From: Ichthyophis bannanicus
Lineage: Eukaryota > Chordata > Amphibia > Gymnophiona > Ichthyophiidae
Direction: 5' to 3'
Assembly: GCA_033557465.1 (NCBI GenBank)
Contig: CM066041.1
Coordinates: 159,625,532 to 159,689,531 of the forward strand
DNA length: 64,000 bases
How positions within the stretch are numbered: position 1 is the first letter of the stretch; each line of letters begins with the position of its first letter. Below the pieces are notes generated by a model. The model did not search any database. It was not told the origin of the DNA and saw nothing but the letters and a program-made list of their open reading frames with translations. This document shows positions 44,284 through 55,292 of this stretch, in pieces. The position numbers were made by a program, and so were the translations under genes.

Positions 44284-46740
44284 CTGCTATCCTACCCAGC
44301 CATGATATCTCCGATCTTGCCCACCTCTGCAGATCCTGCCCGATCTCCTTCCACAGTTTGCTATAATTTGCCCCATACAGCCCCTGTGGGGTTGGCGTAA
44401 TATTAACCCCCAAATACCGGATAGCTCTCTCTGTCCATCTAAAGGGGTAAACCTGCTTCAACCTCTCCAGCAGTGGCCCAGGCAAATTAATGCTCAAAGC
44501 CTCAGTTTTATCTGGGTTCATTTTAAATCCTGAGGCTTCCCCATACCTTTCCAGCTGCTTCAGAAGCTCCGGCAATGTCTCCTCCGGCCTTGTTACCACC
44601 AGTAGAACATCGTCAGCAAAGAGAGATATCTTATGGTGATGACCCCCCCTTTGCAACCCCCACACCTTCCCATTCCCCGATCGCCCGTGCCAAAGGCTCT
44701 ATAGCTAGTGCAAACAGAATTGGAGAGAGGGGACACCCCTGGCGCGTCCCCCTCTCCAAATCCAGAGCCACAGTATACCTCCCATTGATCTTTACCCGCG
44801 CTTTAGGGCCTCTATATAAAGCTTGGACCCACCTCAGAAACTTGGGGCCTATGCCCATCCTCCTCATCACGAGGAACAAAAAGTCCCAGTCCACCCTGTC
44901 GAACGCTTTCTCAGCGTCAATAGACAGCAACATTGCCGCCTCCCCCTGGTGCCTCGCCCCCCATACTGCCTCCAATACCCTTTTTATATTATCAGAGGCC
45001 TGCCGCCCCATTATGAATCCCGTTTGGTCAGGCCCTATCAACCCCGGCATCAGCCGAGCCAATCTATTGGCCAACACCTTCGCAATAATTTTAACATCAA
45101 CATTTATCAATGAGATGGGGCGATAAGACCCGCACTGCATAGGTCTCTCCCCCCCTTAAGCAATACAGTAATCCCTGCTGTAAGCATCTCCGCGGAGAGG
45201 TGCCCCCCGTCCTGTTGTATCCCATTGGCTACTCCCACCAAGCCTTCCAACAGGTCCTCCCGGAAAGTTTTGTAGAAGGCCCCCGTCAGACCATCCAAGC
45301 CCGGGGCCTTCCCCGGTGGCAGCGCCCCCAGGGCCTGCTCCACCTCCTCCCTGGTAATATCTCCCTCTAGGCTCTGGCTATCTACCTCCTCCAGCACATT
45401 CAACTCTATCCCCCCTAGGCAATACGCACCGGGGTCCCCCGTCCCTCCCTCCTTCCTCCTGTATAGCTCCCTATAGAATTGGCAAAAACGGTCCCCAATT
45501 TGTTGCTCAGAACTTATAGTCTCTCCCCTGTCCCCTTTCAGCCCCTCTATTGCCATCCATGCCTCTCTTATCCGCAATTTATTGGCCAGCATTTTCCCCG
45601 CCCTATCCCCCCACTCATAATAGCCCTGCTTCATCCTGGCCAACTTAAACCCAATCTCATCGACCTGTAATTTGTTCAGCTCCATTCTAAGCTGGTTTAA
45701 CTGTTTAAAATCCCGCCACCTACCCTGGGCTTTATAATGTTCTGCCACGCACTTTATCGTCCGCTGCAGAGCGTCCTCTCTAGCAAGGCACTGCTTTTTA
45801 AACCTAGCAGCCCACATCACCAACCGCCCCCTTACCACTGCCTTCATTCCCTCCCAAAGACCCACCCTCCCCACTTCCCCATTGTCATTAAGCATCCAAT
45901 ACTCCTGCAGGCACTCTTTGATATCCCGCACCACCTCCTCCTTTTTCAAGAGGCTTTCACTGAGCCGCCAAAATCGCGTCCCCCCCTCCTCCCTATTAGG
46001 TCCTATTCCCACCCATGCGGGTGCATGATCCGACCAGGTGATGTTCCCAATCTCTGCCTCCTGTATCCTATGGCCCCACCTACTGTCCAGCAATAGATAA
46101 TCTATCCGACTATAGCTATCGTGAGGTGCTGAGTAAAAAGTATACTCTCTGCACCCCTCATGATGCTGTCTCCACATATCCCCCAAGTGATACACCCGCA
46201 TAATTCTATTCACTATCCTTCTGACAGTGGTTTTCCCATCCCCCCCCCCCCCCCGGGCTTGCTGATCCCACTGCAAGTTTAGGGCCAGATTAAAATCCCC
46301 CCCCCCCATTATAAGCTTCCCCTGCATGTGTTGGCCCAGTAAGTCCTTCACACCTCTCCAAAACTGTATCTGCCTCTCGTTCGGTGCACAAATGTTAACC
46401 AAGGTTACCTTTTCTCCCTGCCATTCCCCCTCCAAAATCAATACCCTTCCCTCTTTGTCCCTCGCCACCTCACTAACCCTAAAGGTGCTATCCCGCCTCA
46501 ACAATATCGCCACTCCCCCTTTCTTGCTCGCTTCCGCCCCCTAGCTCCCCCAAAATATTGCTGTGGGTACATGGTGTTCCTCAGCAGCCCCTTGTTCTTT
46601 CTCCGCAAGTGGGTCTCCTGCACCAACACCACCTCCCATCCCAGCCTAGTGACCTCCCAATAGAGCCGATGTTGTTTTTGCAGGGTGTTCAGCTCCTAAA
46701 CATTAATAGATCCTATCTTCCCCGTTAGGTCTTCCTTCTC
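44284..46740 (-). pseudogene. L1-B ORF2: endonuclease and reverse transcriptase
   Basis: The endonuclease begins near 46740 and carries a TAG shortly after the start (INV, stop, ELNTLQ) and a frameshift near 46525. The frame 46513-45107 continues (KVTLVNICAPNERQIQFWRG, then SRIDYLLLDSRW and WSDHAPAWVGIG) into RT. A run of eight G near 45151-45158 shifts the frame. Then the frame 45140-44225 holds GSYRPISLINVDVKIIAK, GTRQGCPLSPILFAL and the catalytic LFADDVLLVV. Three breaks in all. Confidence 0.87.
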
Positions 46741-47429
46741 TCCCTAATCCTTCCCCGCTTACCCTGCTATAGTTCCGCCAGCCCCCTCCCTTCCCCCTCA
46801 CTCACCACCCCCCCAGCTCCCCCCCCCCTCCCACCCCAGCCCTCCCCTTCCCTGCCATATCACTCCCTCCGGAGTGCTCAGGATAGCCCCAGTGACATGC
46901 CCCAGGCGCTCTCTTACCTCTTCCACCGCCCCACCTCCTCTCCCCCATTCCTCAGAGTCGAGACCCCAATTAGCTCAAGTTGTCTCGCTCCATATCAGCG
47001 CTACATCCCCTGCTCACCCCCCCCTGCCTTTACTCCCCCCTCATACCTCCAGTCCCCCTCACCCTCCCTTCCCCTGCACACCACCTTCTCAACGCCTCTG
47101 GTGGAGGCAGTTGCATGCCCTTCAGGCCTTCAATACTCCTCTCCATCGCAACCACAGTCCACATTGTGTCCCAATACACATATACATACAGGCTCATTCG
47201 CTCAGTCCACAAAGTCCTCTGCGGTCCAGACCGCCGTCGGTGAGGGCCAGGAAAAGCCTCATCCCCCTCACTCTCCCGCAGTCCCTTCCCTCGAACGCTG
47301 CTCGGTGCCTCTGGAGAGTCTGGTAAGCCGTCGGCTCTTGTTCTCCACTCTCTGCCACTTCATCCCCGCACTAAGCGCCTGTGGTCGCTGCTCCTTTGGC
47401 TGGTTACCGGTGGGTCTCTCCAGGATATT
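46741..47429. other. ORF1-ORF2 spacer of L1-B, C-rich
   Basis: Pyrimidine-rich on the plus strand (46790-47100). I see no gene. Shorter than in L1-A, but still far longer than the usual L1 spacer. Confidence 0.55.
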
Positions 47430-48314
47430 CTCCACCCCCAGGTCGCGCAGCGCTTGCCAGGCCCCTTCCACACTCTGGATTCTTCTCGAGGCGCCCTAGA
47501 CCGTAACCAGGAGCCCAAAAGGGTAAAGCCACTTGTATCTCCAGCCTTCCCTACGCAGCAGGGCCGTGACCTCCCGCAGCTCCCATCGCCGTTGCAGCGT
47601 GCCCGCCAACAGGTCTTGATAGAGCTCAATCGACGCCCCTTCCCACTTATAGGGCCCAAGTTTGCGCGCCGCTGCCAACAGTTTCTCTTTCAACTTAAAG
47701 GAGTTCATAAGGCTATCACATCTCTAGGCCTGTTGGTACGAGCGGGTCCTAGGCTCCGGTGGGCTCTTTCCATGTGCATTGGCCGATTTTCCCACTCACC
47801 CGTGGGGTCTGCCTCCTTTAGGATTGCCTTAAACAGCCACCTCACACGCACATTACACCGTCGCGATCTGTCTTCAAGGTCTTCAGTCTTCGCCTTCAGG
47901 AGATCCTGGGCTTGTTTCAGCTCTGCCCAACCGGTGCGCAGATCACCCACCGCGCCCGCATTCTGCTCTAGCCGCTCCTCCACATCCTCCACTCTGGCCC
48001 CAAGCTCCTTCAAATCTTGTCAGAGAGCTCAGCGTCTCCTTTAGCTTCTTCTTAAAGAAGCCCATTTCTGCCTTTAGCTCCTCTTTAAAGTCCGTGAGCC
48101 ACTCTTTTAAGCCCCCCAAAGAGTCCGTGTGCAATTCAGGCTCCTCATCCGTGTCAGGCCGCTCTGCCACCTCAGCCTCCATTTTGTCCGCATGACTTCC
48201 TCTCCCCATCTCCTCCGCCATCGCATAGGAGGAACGGTATGCAGCCAGCCGCTTTTTTACTGACATGTGCACCAGTGCCTTAGGGTCTTGCCCGTACTCT
48301 TTGCGCCTCCGCAA
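47430..48314 (-). pseudogene. L1-B ORF1, frameshifted
   Basis: The N-terminal part at 47943-48314 (KKRLAAYRSSYAMAEEMGRG) leads into a coiled coil (47705-48013: ELGARVEDVEERLEQNAG, then LKAKTEDLEDRSRRCNVRV, the RRM entry). The C-terminal domain follows in another frame (47496-47708: FKLKEKLLAAARKLGPYKW, TLQRRWELREVTALLRR, YKWLYPFGLLV). At least two frameshifts and a small deletion in the RRM. Confidence 0.82.
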
Positions 48315-48375
48315 TCAGGGTGGGGTTGCTCGTTTTCTCGCTTTGCTAACGAGCGCCTTGGAGCTCCCTCAGAAA

Positions 48376-48385
48376 GCCGCCATCT
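48376..48385 (-). promoter_or_regulatory. YY1-like core near the L1-B 5' end
   Basis: The sense strand reads AGATGGCGGC about 25 bp from the L1-B 5' boundary. In mammalian L1 a YY1 site at the same place sets the transcription start; function here is inferred. Confidence 0.45.
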
Positions 48386-48410
48386 CGCTCCCTGACATCA
48401 CCGGAACTCC

Positions 48411-48424
48411 GTCCAAACAGTTTT
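48411..48424. repeat. Target-site duplication of L1-B, right
   Basis: GTCCAAACAGTTTT, the partner of 34989-35002. Confidence 0.9.
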
Positions 48425-49756
48425 TAAACCCAGCTGTTCTAACAGCTTTTACTACATCCTCCGGTACAAGCATTGTGGAACTTGTGTCTCTTGGGGAAAC
48501 TGCTAGGTACATATGACCTAGATTGGCCACTGTTGGAAACAGAATACTGGGCTTGATGGACCTTGGTCTGACCCAGTATGGCATATCTTATGTTCTTATG
48601 TTCTTATGAATGCCAGAGTTTGATTATGCGTTGATCGAAAAAGTATTTTCTCTTATTAAATGGGTTACACTGTAGCTTCATTGCATATCCCATGGTCTAT
48701 TTTTTTGATAGTGCAAACAATCAATCTACATTTACCTATTCCACTCAATTCATTAGTTTATAGACCTATCATATCTCCCCTCAGCTGTCTCTTTTCCAGG
48801 TTGAAGAGCCCTAACCTTTTAAACCTCTCAGAGTTATCCATCCATCTCCTTTATCATTTTGATGGCTCTTCTCTGTACCTTTTCTAATAACGCTATATCC
48901 CTTTTAAGATACAGCAACCAGAATTGCACACAATATTCAAAATGTGGTAACACCATGGAATGATACAGAGGCATTTTAATATCTTTTGTTTTATTCTTCA
49001 TTCCTTTCCTTATGATTACTAGCATTCTATTTGCTTTCTTGGCTGCCACTGCACATTGGGCGGAGGGTTTTAATGTGTTATCCACGATGACTCAAATCTT
49101 TCCTGGGTGGTGGTTCCTAATGTGGAACCTTGCATCATGTAACCATAGTTTGGGTTGTTCTTTCCTAGGTGCATAACTTTGCACTTGTCCACATTCAATT
49201 TCATCTGCCATTTGAATGTCTAGTCTTTCAATTTATCGAGGTCCTCTTGCAATTTTTCACAGTCCTCTTGGGTTTCAATAACTTTTCAAATTTGCAGATG
49301 ACACAAAATTATTCAACCTCACTCGTTATTCCCATTTCAGATCATTTACAAATACGTTAAAAAGCAGCAGAGCCAGCACAGATCCCTGGGGTACTCCACT
49401 ATTCACCTTTCTCCATTGGGAAAACTGGAATTTAGCCCTACCCTCTGCTTTCTATCTTTTAACCAGTTCCTCATCCACAATAGTACACTGCCTCCTATCT
49501 CATGACTTTTTAATTTTGCCAAGAGTCTCATGAGGGATCTTGTCAAAGGCTTTCTGAAATCCAGATACACTATATCCACTGGCTCAACTTTGTCTACCTG
49601 TTTATTCACATCTTCAAAAAAACATAACAGATTAGTAAGACAAGACCTTCCTTGGCTAAAGCCATGTTGGTTTTCTCCAATTAACCATGACTATCTACAT
49701 GTTCAGTAATTTTGTTCTTTATAATGGTTTCTACCATTTTGCCCGGTACTGACGTC
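48425..49756 (-). mobile_element. Old CR1 LINE, main piece
   Basis: Antisense CR1 on the minus strand. The C-terminal RT part is at 48834-49085 (AAKKANRMLVIIRKGMKNKT, LPHFEYCVQFW, LLEKVQRRAIKMI), and an upstream RT part at 49403-49609 (VDIVYLDFRKPLTRSLMRLL, WLKDRKQRVGLN). Between them lies the usual region with HLGKEQPKLWLHDARF-like coding, now full of indels. It is split by a young CR1 tail (48457-48607) and by the L1 nest on the left. Confidence 0.85.
48457..48607 (+). mobile_element. Short CR1 3' end inserted in the older CR1
   Basis: 150 bp on the plus strand ending GGCATATCTTATG, then TTCTTATG units. The 8-bp tandem unit is the CR1 terminus. The flanking CR1 (CTACATCCTCCGG, then AATGCCAGAGTTTG) is continuous without it. 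Confidence 0.78.
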
Positions 49757-50161
49757 TATCATCCCTGACCTTTGAAATATCAAGACGATACACATGAGAA
49801 TTTCATTAAGAATTCTGGAAAGCCGATGTCTTCTTTAGTAAGTTCTGCTTCAGTAGAGGGTGGGGGTTGGGAAGTAATGCAGGATTTTCAATTCTCAAAG
49901 CTAAGCAGCTTCCTCCTTGTGGTCCTTAGTGTGGTATCTCCAGTCCTGTAGAAAGTGTGGGACAGAAGAGTCTCAGAACTGTACATTTAGATACTGTGTG
50001 ATCAGTCTCCTAGACTGCTTAGGTGTTTGGCAGGACAGAATAGGGCAAGTTGACTGGCTGAACCAGATTTGATTTAGTCGATCTGCACCCTGCACAAGCT
50101 GAGGGCTATTAAGGAGATTCAAGTTAGTCACTAACAGATGCTGCAGCTGACCTTTTGCTGA
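49757..50161. other. Unclassified 405 bp
   Basis: It has no resemblance to the neighbouring CR1 or DIRS. A minus-strand frame of 69 codons (49973-50182) has no recognisable motif. Two pyrimidine tracts followed by AG on the minus strand (near 49945 and 49868) could be splice acceptors, but no exon-like translation follows without a stop. Confidence 0.4.
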
Positions 50162-50355
50162 ATTTTTTTCGGCAATACTCACTGTTTTTTCTCCCGGTTC
50201 GACGCCGGTTTCCCCTCCCGCTGGGTTCGGTACACCGGTATCGAGCCAGATTCTTCTTTTTCGGTTTTTGCCCTTCGTGGCTGGTGTTCACGCCCTTTTT
50301 TGCTTTTTCCCTGGAAGGCCGGTCCTTTGACCTCACGGGGACTCTTTTTTCCCTG

Positions 50356-52339
50356 ATGACTTCCAGCGGTTTCAAGAAGTGTGATCGGTGTAAGAAATTA
50401 ATGTCTCTCACTGACACACACGACTGCTGCCTCCGGTGCCTCGGTCCTGATCACAACCCTAAGTCGTGTGGGCCATGTGGGAAGATGTCTTCCAAGGCAC
50501 TCCGAAGTTGCCAGCAGCAAAAAGAAAGGCTTTTCTTGGACTCAGCCTCCGGCCGGGCCCAGACCTCGTCTGAGGCCTCGACATCTCGGGATTCGGATCC
50601 CGAGCGCCGGAGCTCATTGGACAGGGGGTCCCCAACCGGGAACGCAAGAGGAAAAAGCGGCTCGCGAGGGCGTCATCGGAAGAGGTCCCTGGCTCCTCGA
50701 GGGCCAGGTCTAAGACCCCCGACCGTTGCCCCAGGCCCGTGGGAGGGTGGGAGTTTTTGACTCCTTGAGCGTAGCCTCTCCATCCCTGCTCTCCCAACCT
50801 TGCACAGAGAAGCCTGCCAAAGTTCCTCGAGTGGAGCCGGAGTCTGCTGGACACGTAAGCCCTGTAGTCCTCGAGGACTCTCCTCCCAGGGAGCCGACAT
50901 CAGGCCCGGCGCCACCGGGGCCCGAGTCGGTGACTGCTGCGTCTCCCGAGCTGAGTCTCAGGATGACAGCCTTAGAGAGCAGATTGTCTGCCTTCATGGA
51001 GCAGCAGAGGGCACTGATGGACAGCCTGTCTGGCGCATCTGCCCCGACCACCGGGACATCGACTTTGAAGTCGACCCCGGAGACCGAGCCGATACTCGAG
51101 TCCATCATGGCTCGAAGTCGACCTCGGTCGCGGTCTTCCTCGACCTCCTGCTTGGGACCGAGGGCATCGACGCCGGTGCCTCCGGCGTCGGGGCGGGTGC
51201 TCCAGGGCCCCGCGGGGTCGGACCCTGACTCCTCGTCGGACGAGTCCGCCTGGGAGACGGAGGATGAGGTGTCCCCCGATACGTTCAAGACTCGGTGCGT
51301 CCCGTCAGACTCACCGCAGTCTGAGCCCCGGAGTAGATCCCCTCCAGAGGATACTCGGTTCTCGGAGTTCGTCCAGGATATGGCCACTGCCTTGACTATT
51401 CCGGCGGACCCCGAGGAAGAGCCTCGAGCTGAAGAGCTCGAGGCCCTGCAGTATGACTCTCCTCCGAAGGAGGCCTTTATTGTCCCGGTTCCTCCGATGC
51501 TGGAACGGCTCCTCTTCCGGATGTGGGAGGCACCGGCCTCGGCGCCGGTTTTAAGCAAGCGAGTCGACTCGATCTATCGACTCAGGAAGAGCCCTGGCTT
51601 TCAGAAGGCACAGCTACCACATCATTCCATGGTTGTGGAATCGGCCATGCATCGTCTGAAGAGCCAGAAGATGCACTCCGCGGTGCCCCCCGGCAGGGAG
51701 GCCCGGAACCTCGATGGCGTCGGTAGAAAGTGCTTCCAGGGCTCGATGCTTGCTTGCCGTGTCCAGTTTTACCAGCTGTACATGGGCATGTACTTACGGG
51801 ACCTGGCCAAGGAGTTGGCCAGGTTCTCTGCTGGACTCTCCGGGGAACCCTTGCAGAGATTCAAGTCCTTGTCCTCGGGGATTTGGGACTGCTCGAAGTT
51901 CATGTCCCGCGCCGCCTACGATGGCTTCGAGGCTTCGGCCCGAGTTGTGGCAGCCGGCATTGCGGCTCGATGCCAGGCATGGCTGCAGTCATCGGACATC
52001 GAGCCATGGATTCAGGACAAGTTGGTCGATGTCCCTTGCCGAGGTGAAAACCTTTTTGGCAAGCCCATGACCGAGAAGGCCGCCCAGCTCGAAACAGAGC
52101 ACCTTACACGGACAAGGCTGTCTAGGACGACCTCTGCCCCTTCTCATAAAAAGAAGGGCTCGGGTAAAAAGCCCTTTTACCCGAGGAAGGGCACTGCCTA
52201 CAAACAGTACCCTCAATATCAGGCTACCCAAGCTGCACCCCAGGGTCAGCAAGCCAAGGGGCAGAGTAATGGGCCCCATAGGCAGAGGACCCCCAAGCCT
52301 CCGGCCCCTGCTACCACTCAGCAGGGTGGGAGTTTTTGA
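50356..52339 (+). pseudogene. DIRS gag of D7, broken by a 64-bp duplication
   Basis: It starts MTSSGFKKCDRCKKLMSLTD, then THDCCLRCLGPDHN: the Cys/His module, complete. The frame is closed at 50760 by a copied 64-bp segment (50744-50807) that carries the natural gag end, GGSF and a stop. Beyond it gag reopens and runs intact from 50808 to 52339: EFVQDMATALTIPADPEEEP, LERLLFRMWEAPAS, YQLYMGMYLRDLAKELARFS, CRGENLFGKPM and a basic Lys/Gln/Pro-rich tail ending GGSF. Without the duplication the gene would be nearly whole. Its end overlaps the RT frame by about 70 bp. Confidence 0.85.
50744..50807 (+). repeat. 64-bp direct duplicate in gag, copy 1
   Basis: Identical to 52323-52386 over 64 bp, 1,579 bp apart; the flanking bases differ at both ends. 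Confidence 0.95.
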
Positions 52340-52386
52340 CTCCTTGAGCGTAGCCTCTCCATCCCTGCTCTCCCAACCTTGCACAG
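52323..52386 (+). repeat. 64-bp direct duplicate, source copy
   Basis: Spans the gag stop and the gag/RT overlap. This is its natural place, since other DIRS copies have the equivalent order here. Confidence 0.9.
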
Positions 52387-53919
52387 GAGGTCACCTCGCC
52401 CTCTTTGCCCACCAGTGGCCCCTCATCACCGGGGACAGTTGGGTGTTGGACATAGTCCACAGGGGCTATGCACTACATTTTCACCAACTGCCTCCTCCAT
52501 ACTTTCCAGGGGAGCCTCCAAGGCCTCCCCTGCACACAGACCTTCTCCTTCAAGAGCTTCAAGGTCTGTTGGTGGACAGGGCGGTGAAGCCTGTGCCTCC
52601 CCACTTGCAAGGTCACGGATTCTACTCCAGGTATTTCCTGGTGCCCAAAAGAACCGGTGGCCTTCGACCCATTCTGGACCTCAGGAACCTCAACAAGTTC
52701 CTAGAGAAAGAAAAGTTCAAGATGCTTACTCTTGGAACACTTCTGCCCTACCTCCAGCAGGGAGATTGGCTATGCTCCTTAGATCTAAAGGATGCATACA
52801 CTCACATCATCATTCATCCAGACAACAGAAAGTACCTCAGGTTCATTGTGGGAGGAAACCATTATCAGTACAGAGTACTGCCTTTTGGCCTCACCTCTGC
52901 TCCCAGGGTCTTTGCCAAATGCCTGCCAGTGGTGGCGACCTATCTGAGAAATCAGGGAATCTTTGTCTTCCCCTATCTGGACGACTGGCTCATCAGGGGT
53001 CAGACGTGCCAGGAGGCCAGACAAGCCACCCTCAGAACTATTGCTCTTCTTCAAAGCCTGGGGTTTGTAATAAACTTCGCAAAGTTCACTTTGCTCCCCT
53101 CCCAGAACTTGGAGTTCATAGGAGCAAGGCTGGACTCTCTGCTGGCAAAGGCTTTCTTGCCAGAAGACAGAGCCCAAAGATTGATAGCCTTGGCAAATCA
53201 GTTTCTCAGCAGGTCACTGGTCTCCGCCAGACTCTGCCTGAGGCTGCTTGGCCACATGGCTTCGACATGATCCCCAATGCCAGGCTCCATATGAGGCCTG
53301 CACAGTGGTGCCTTCGGACTCAGTGGTCACAGGCCACAGGCATCCTCAGGGATAGGATAAGGGTGTCCAGGCAATTTCTGAACTCCCTCAGCTGGTGGCT
53401 GCACCCACCCAATCTACTAAAGGGGGTACCTTTTCAGATTCCTGGGTACACGGTGGTACTGACCACCGACGCCTCCCTGCAGGGCTGGGGAGCTCATTGT
53501 CTAGGCAAGTGCACCCAGGGCCTGTGGTCTCCTTGGGAAGCTGCAGAGCAGATCAATCTCCTCGAACTCAGAGCTATTTGATTAGCACTCAAAGCTTTCT
53601 CTCCTACCCTGGCTCATCAATCTGTCCTGGTTCAGACAGACAACCAAGTAGCCATGTTTTATGTGAACAAACAGGGCGGGACTGGGTCCAGAATCCTTTG
53701 TCGGGAGGCTCAGGACCTTTGTTCATTTGCCCTCAAGCACAACATGCTCCTCAAGGCTGTGTACCTTCCAGGCCAGGACAACTACCTGGCCGACAGGTTA
53801 AGCAGGATTCTGCAGCCCCACGAGTGGCAGCTGCATCCTTCAGTAGTTCAGAAGATCTTTCTAAAATGGGGTCTCCCTTTGCCAGATCTCTTTGCCAGCC
53901 CAATGAACAAGTAACTGCC

Positions 53920-53933
53920 AAAGTTCTGCTCCA
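53920..53933. repeat. Target-site duplication of the Penelope element, left
   Basis: AAAGTTCTGCTCCA, identical to 56914-56927. Confidence 0.95.
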
Positions 53934-54340
53934 CACCAAAAAAATCACTAAAACCCCCGTGAAACTTTCTCTAACTATTTTTGTTGGATAGCACCGGAAA
54001 GGGACATAGTTTTAATCTATGTTCTCCACTCGGTTTTATCCTATTTAATCATTTTTTCAAAAACATTTTTTCATAAGCATTCTTTTCAAGATCAAAATTT
54101 CAACACTTAGCTGTTTCAAAGAACTGAAGAACGACGTGCACGTTTCGGGTTATACACCCTGTTTCAAGTGCCATCTGTATTTCATGTAGAAAAAACGTCA
54201 AAATGCTGAAAATCAGCTGTTTCTTAAGAGGACAAAGATTATATGAATGGCTATACTCTGCTGTCAATCTAAAAAAACATCCAATGGGAAACACAGGGAT
54301 AACCCACAACACAGGGAGTCCCTAGACCCAACGGATGACG

Positions 54341-55147
54341 TCAGATGAAACTTGTCCATTCAACCTCCTTGTTTAAACCAGTGGGATGTACCGTACCTAA
54401 ACAAAAAATCCACTGTTGTTCCAAGCGTTGGAGATTGTTAACACGATCCCCTCCTCTAGGATCCGGAGGGACGTAATCAATAATAGACCAACGCAAATCC
54501 TGATAGTCATGATTTAATGACTGGCAATGGTCTACCATCGGGGCTGTCTCAATGCATTGCCGCAATCTTGAAGCGTGTTCTCCCATCCATATTTTAATGC
54601 GATGCTTTGTGTGCCCCACATAAACAAGAGGGCAGGGGCACTGAACTGTATAAACCACATAAGATGTGGTACAGTCCGTCTCCCATTTCCTCCTATATAA
54701 TTTACCAGTGAGAGGATGAATCCACTGAACCCCTGTTAAGGTGGTCTCGCAATGCACACAATTATGACAGATGTCATGGCCACGATGTTGAAACGATGGA
54801 ACTAAAGGTCTATCAACCGGCAGAGTCGTTCGAGCCACAAGATCACCTAAATTGGCTCCTCTTGAAAATGCCACCATAAAGGATCGTTGAAAACAAGAAT
54901 GTAACTCCAACACAGGCCAATGTTTCCGAAGAATAGCAGCCACTACAGTACTAGATGTCATATAAGGTAAAATCCCCACAATAGATTGAGGTGATGTTGT
55001 CTCTAAGGAAGGAACACGATCAGTCAGCATACATGCCTGATGCGTATATAACGCCCGACGATATGCCAAACGAATAACTTTATTAGGATAACCTCTATCC
55101 CTTAACCGCTGACAAAGTTCTGCAGAGTGGATCTTAAAATCTTCCAA
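54341..55147 (-). pseudogene. Penelope C-terminal region: linker and GIY-YIG endonuclease
   Basis: 268 codons open. It starts in the thumb/linker (FKIHSAELCQRLRDRGYPNK) and has a Cys/His cluster CHNCVHCE. The GIY-YIG nuclease follows: YVVYTVQCPCPLVYVGHTKH, IKIWMGEHASRLRQCIE and a late acidic stretch RLEQQW. The canonical GIY and YIG tripeptides appear as VVY and YVG, as in other Penelope nucleases. The nuclease nicks the target DNA. The end of the gene lies inside the inverted arm. Confidence 0.88.
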
Positions 55148-55292
55148 TGTTGAACAGATCCGTCATATGCGTAGAAACTGTCCATAAGGAAGGCCTTTTT
55201 TCAACGAGTTCGGCTGAAAACTCTGATATTTAAGTAAAGTATTGCGTTGTACCGATTTACGATATAAAGAGGTGCGGAAATGATCAGACTCG

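Larger units (their letters stand above)
35003..48410 (-). mobile_element. L1-B: near-complete L1-clade LINE hosting L1-A
   Basis: It is bounded by the 14-bp duplication GTCCAAACAGTTTT, with a T-run (35006-35015) as the poly-A side. Without its two insertions (L1-A at 36391-43361 and a LINE 3' end at 43764-44283) it measures about 5.9 kb. Order on the minus strand: 5' UTR, ORF1 (48314-47430), a spacer of about 700 bp, ORF2 (about 46740-35418), 3' UTR, poly-A. GAGATGGCGGC lies about 25 bp from the 5' end, where human L1 carries its YY1 site. Confidence 0.88.
52269..53933 (+). pseudogene. Reverse transcriptase / RNase H of D7
   Basis: The 333-codon frame to 53270 has YSRYFLVPKRTGGLRPILDL, CSLDLKDAYTHIIIHPDNR, YRVLPFGLTSAPRVF and the catalytic FPYLDDWLIRG. 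A 1-bp indel near 53265 moves the frame; VVLTTDASLQGWGAHCLG follows in another frame, with a TGA after LLELRAI (53579). RNase H is then in 53654-53914: MFYVNKQGGTGSRILCREAQ, VYLPGQDNYLADRLSR. The Penelope element cuts it at 53934, after SPMNK. Confidence 0.88.

Noticed and set aside
49973..50182. A 69-codon minus frame as a further ASPSCR1 exon or small gene
   Set aside because: It has no recognisable residues, overlaps the start of DIRS D7, and the splice-like tracts beside it lead into stops.
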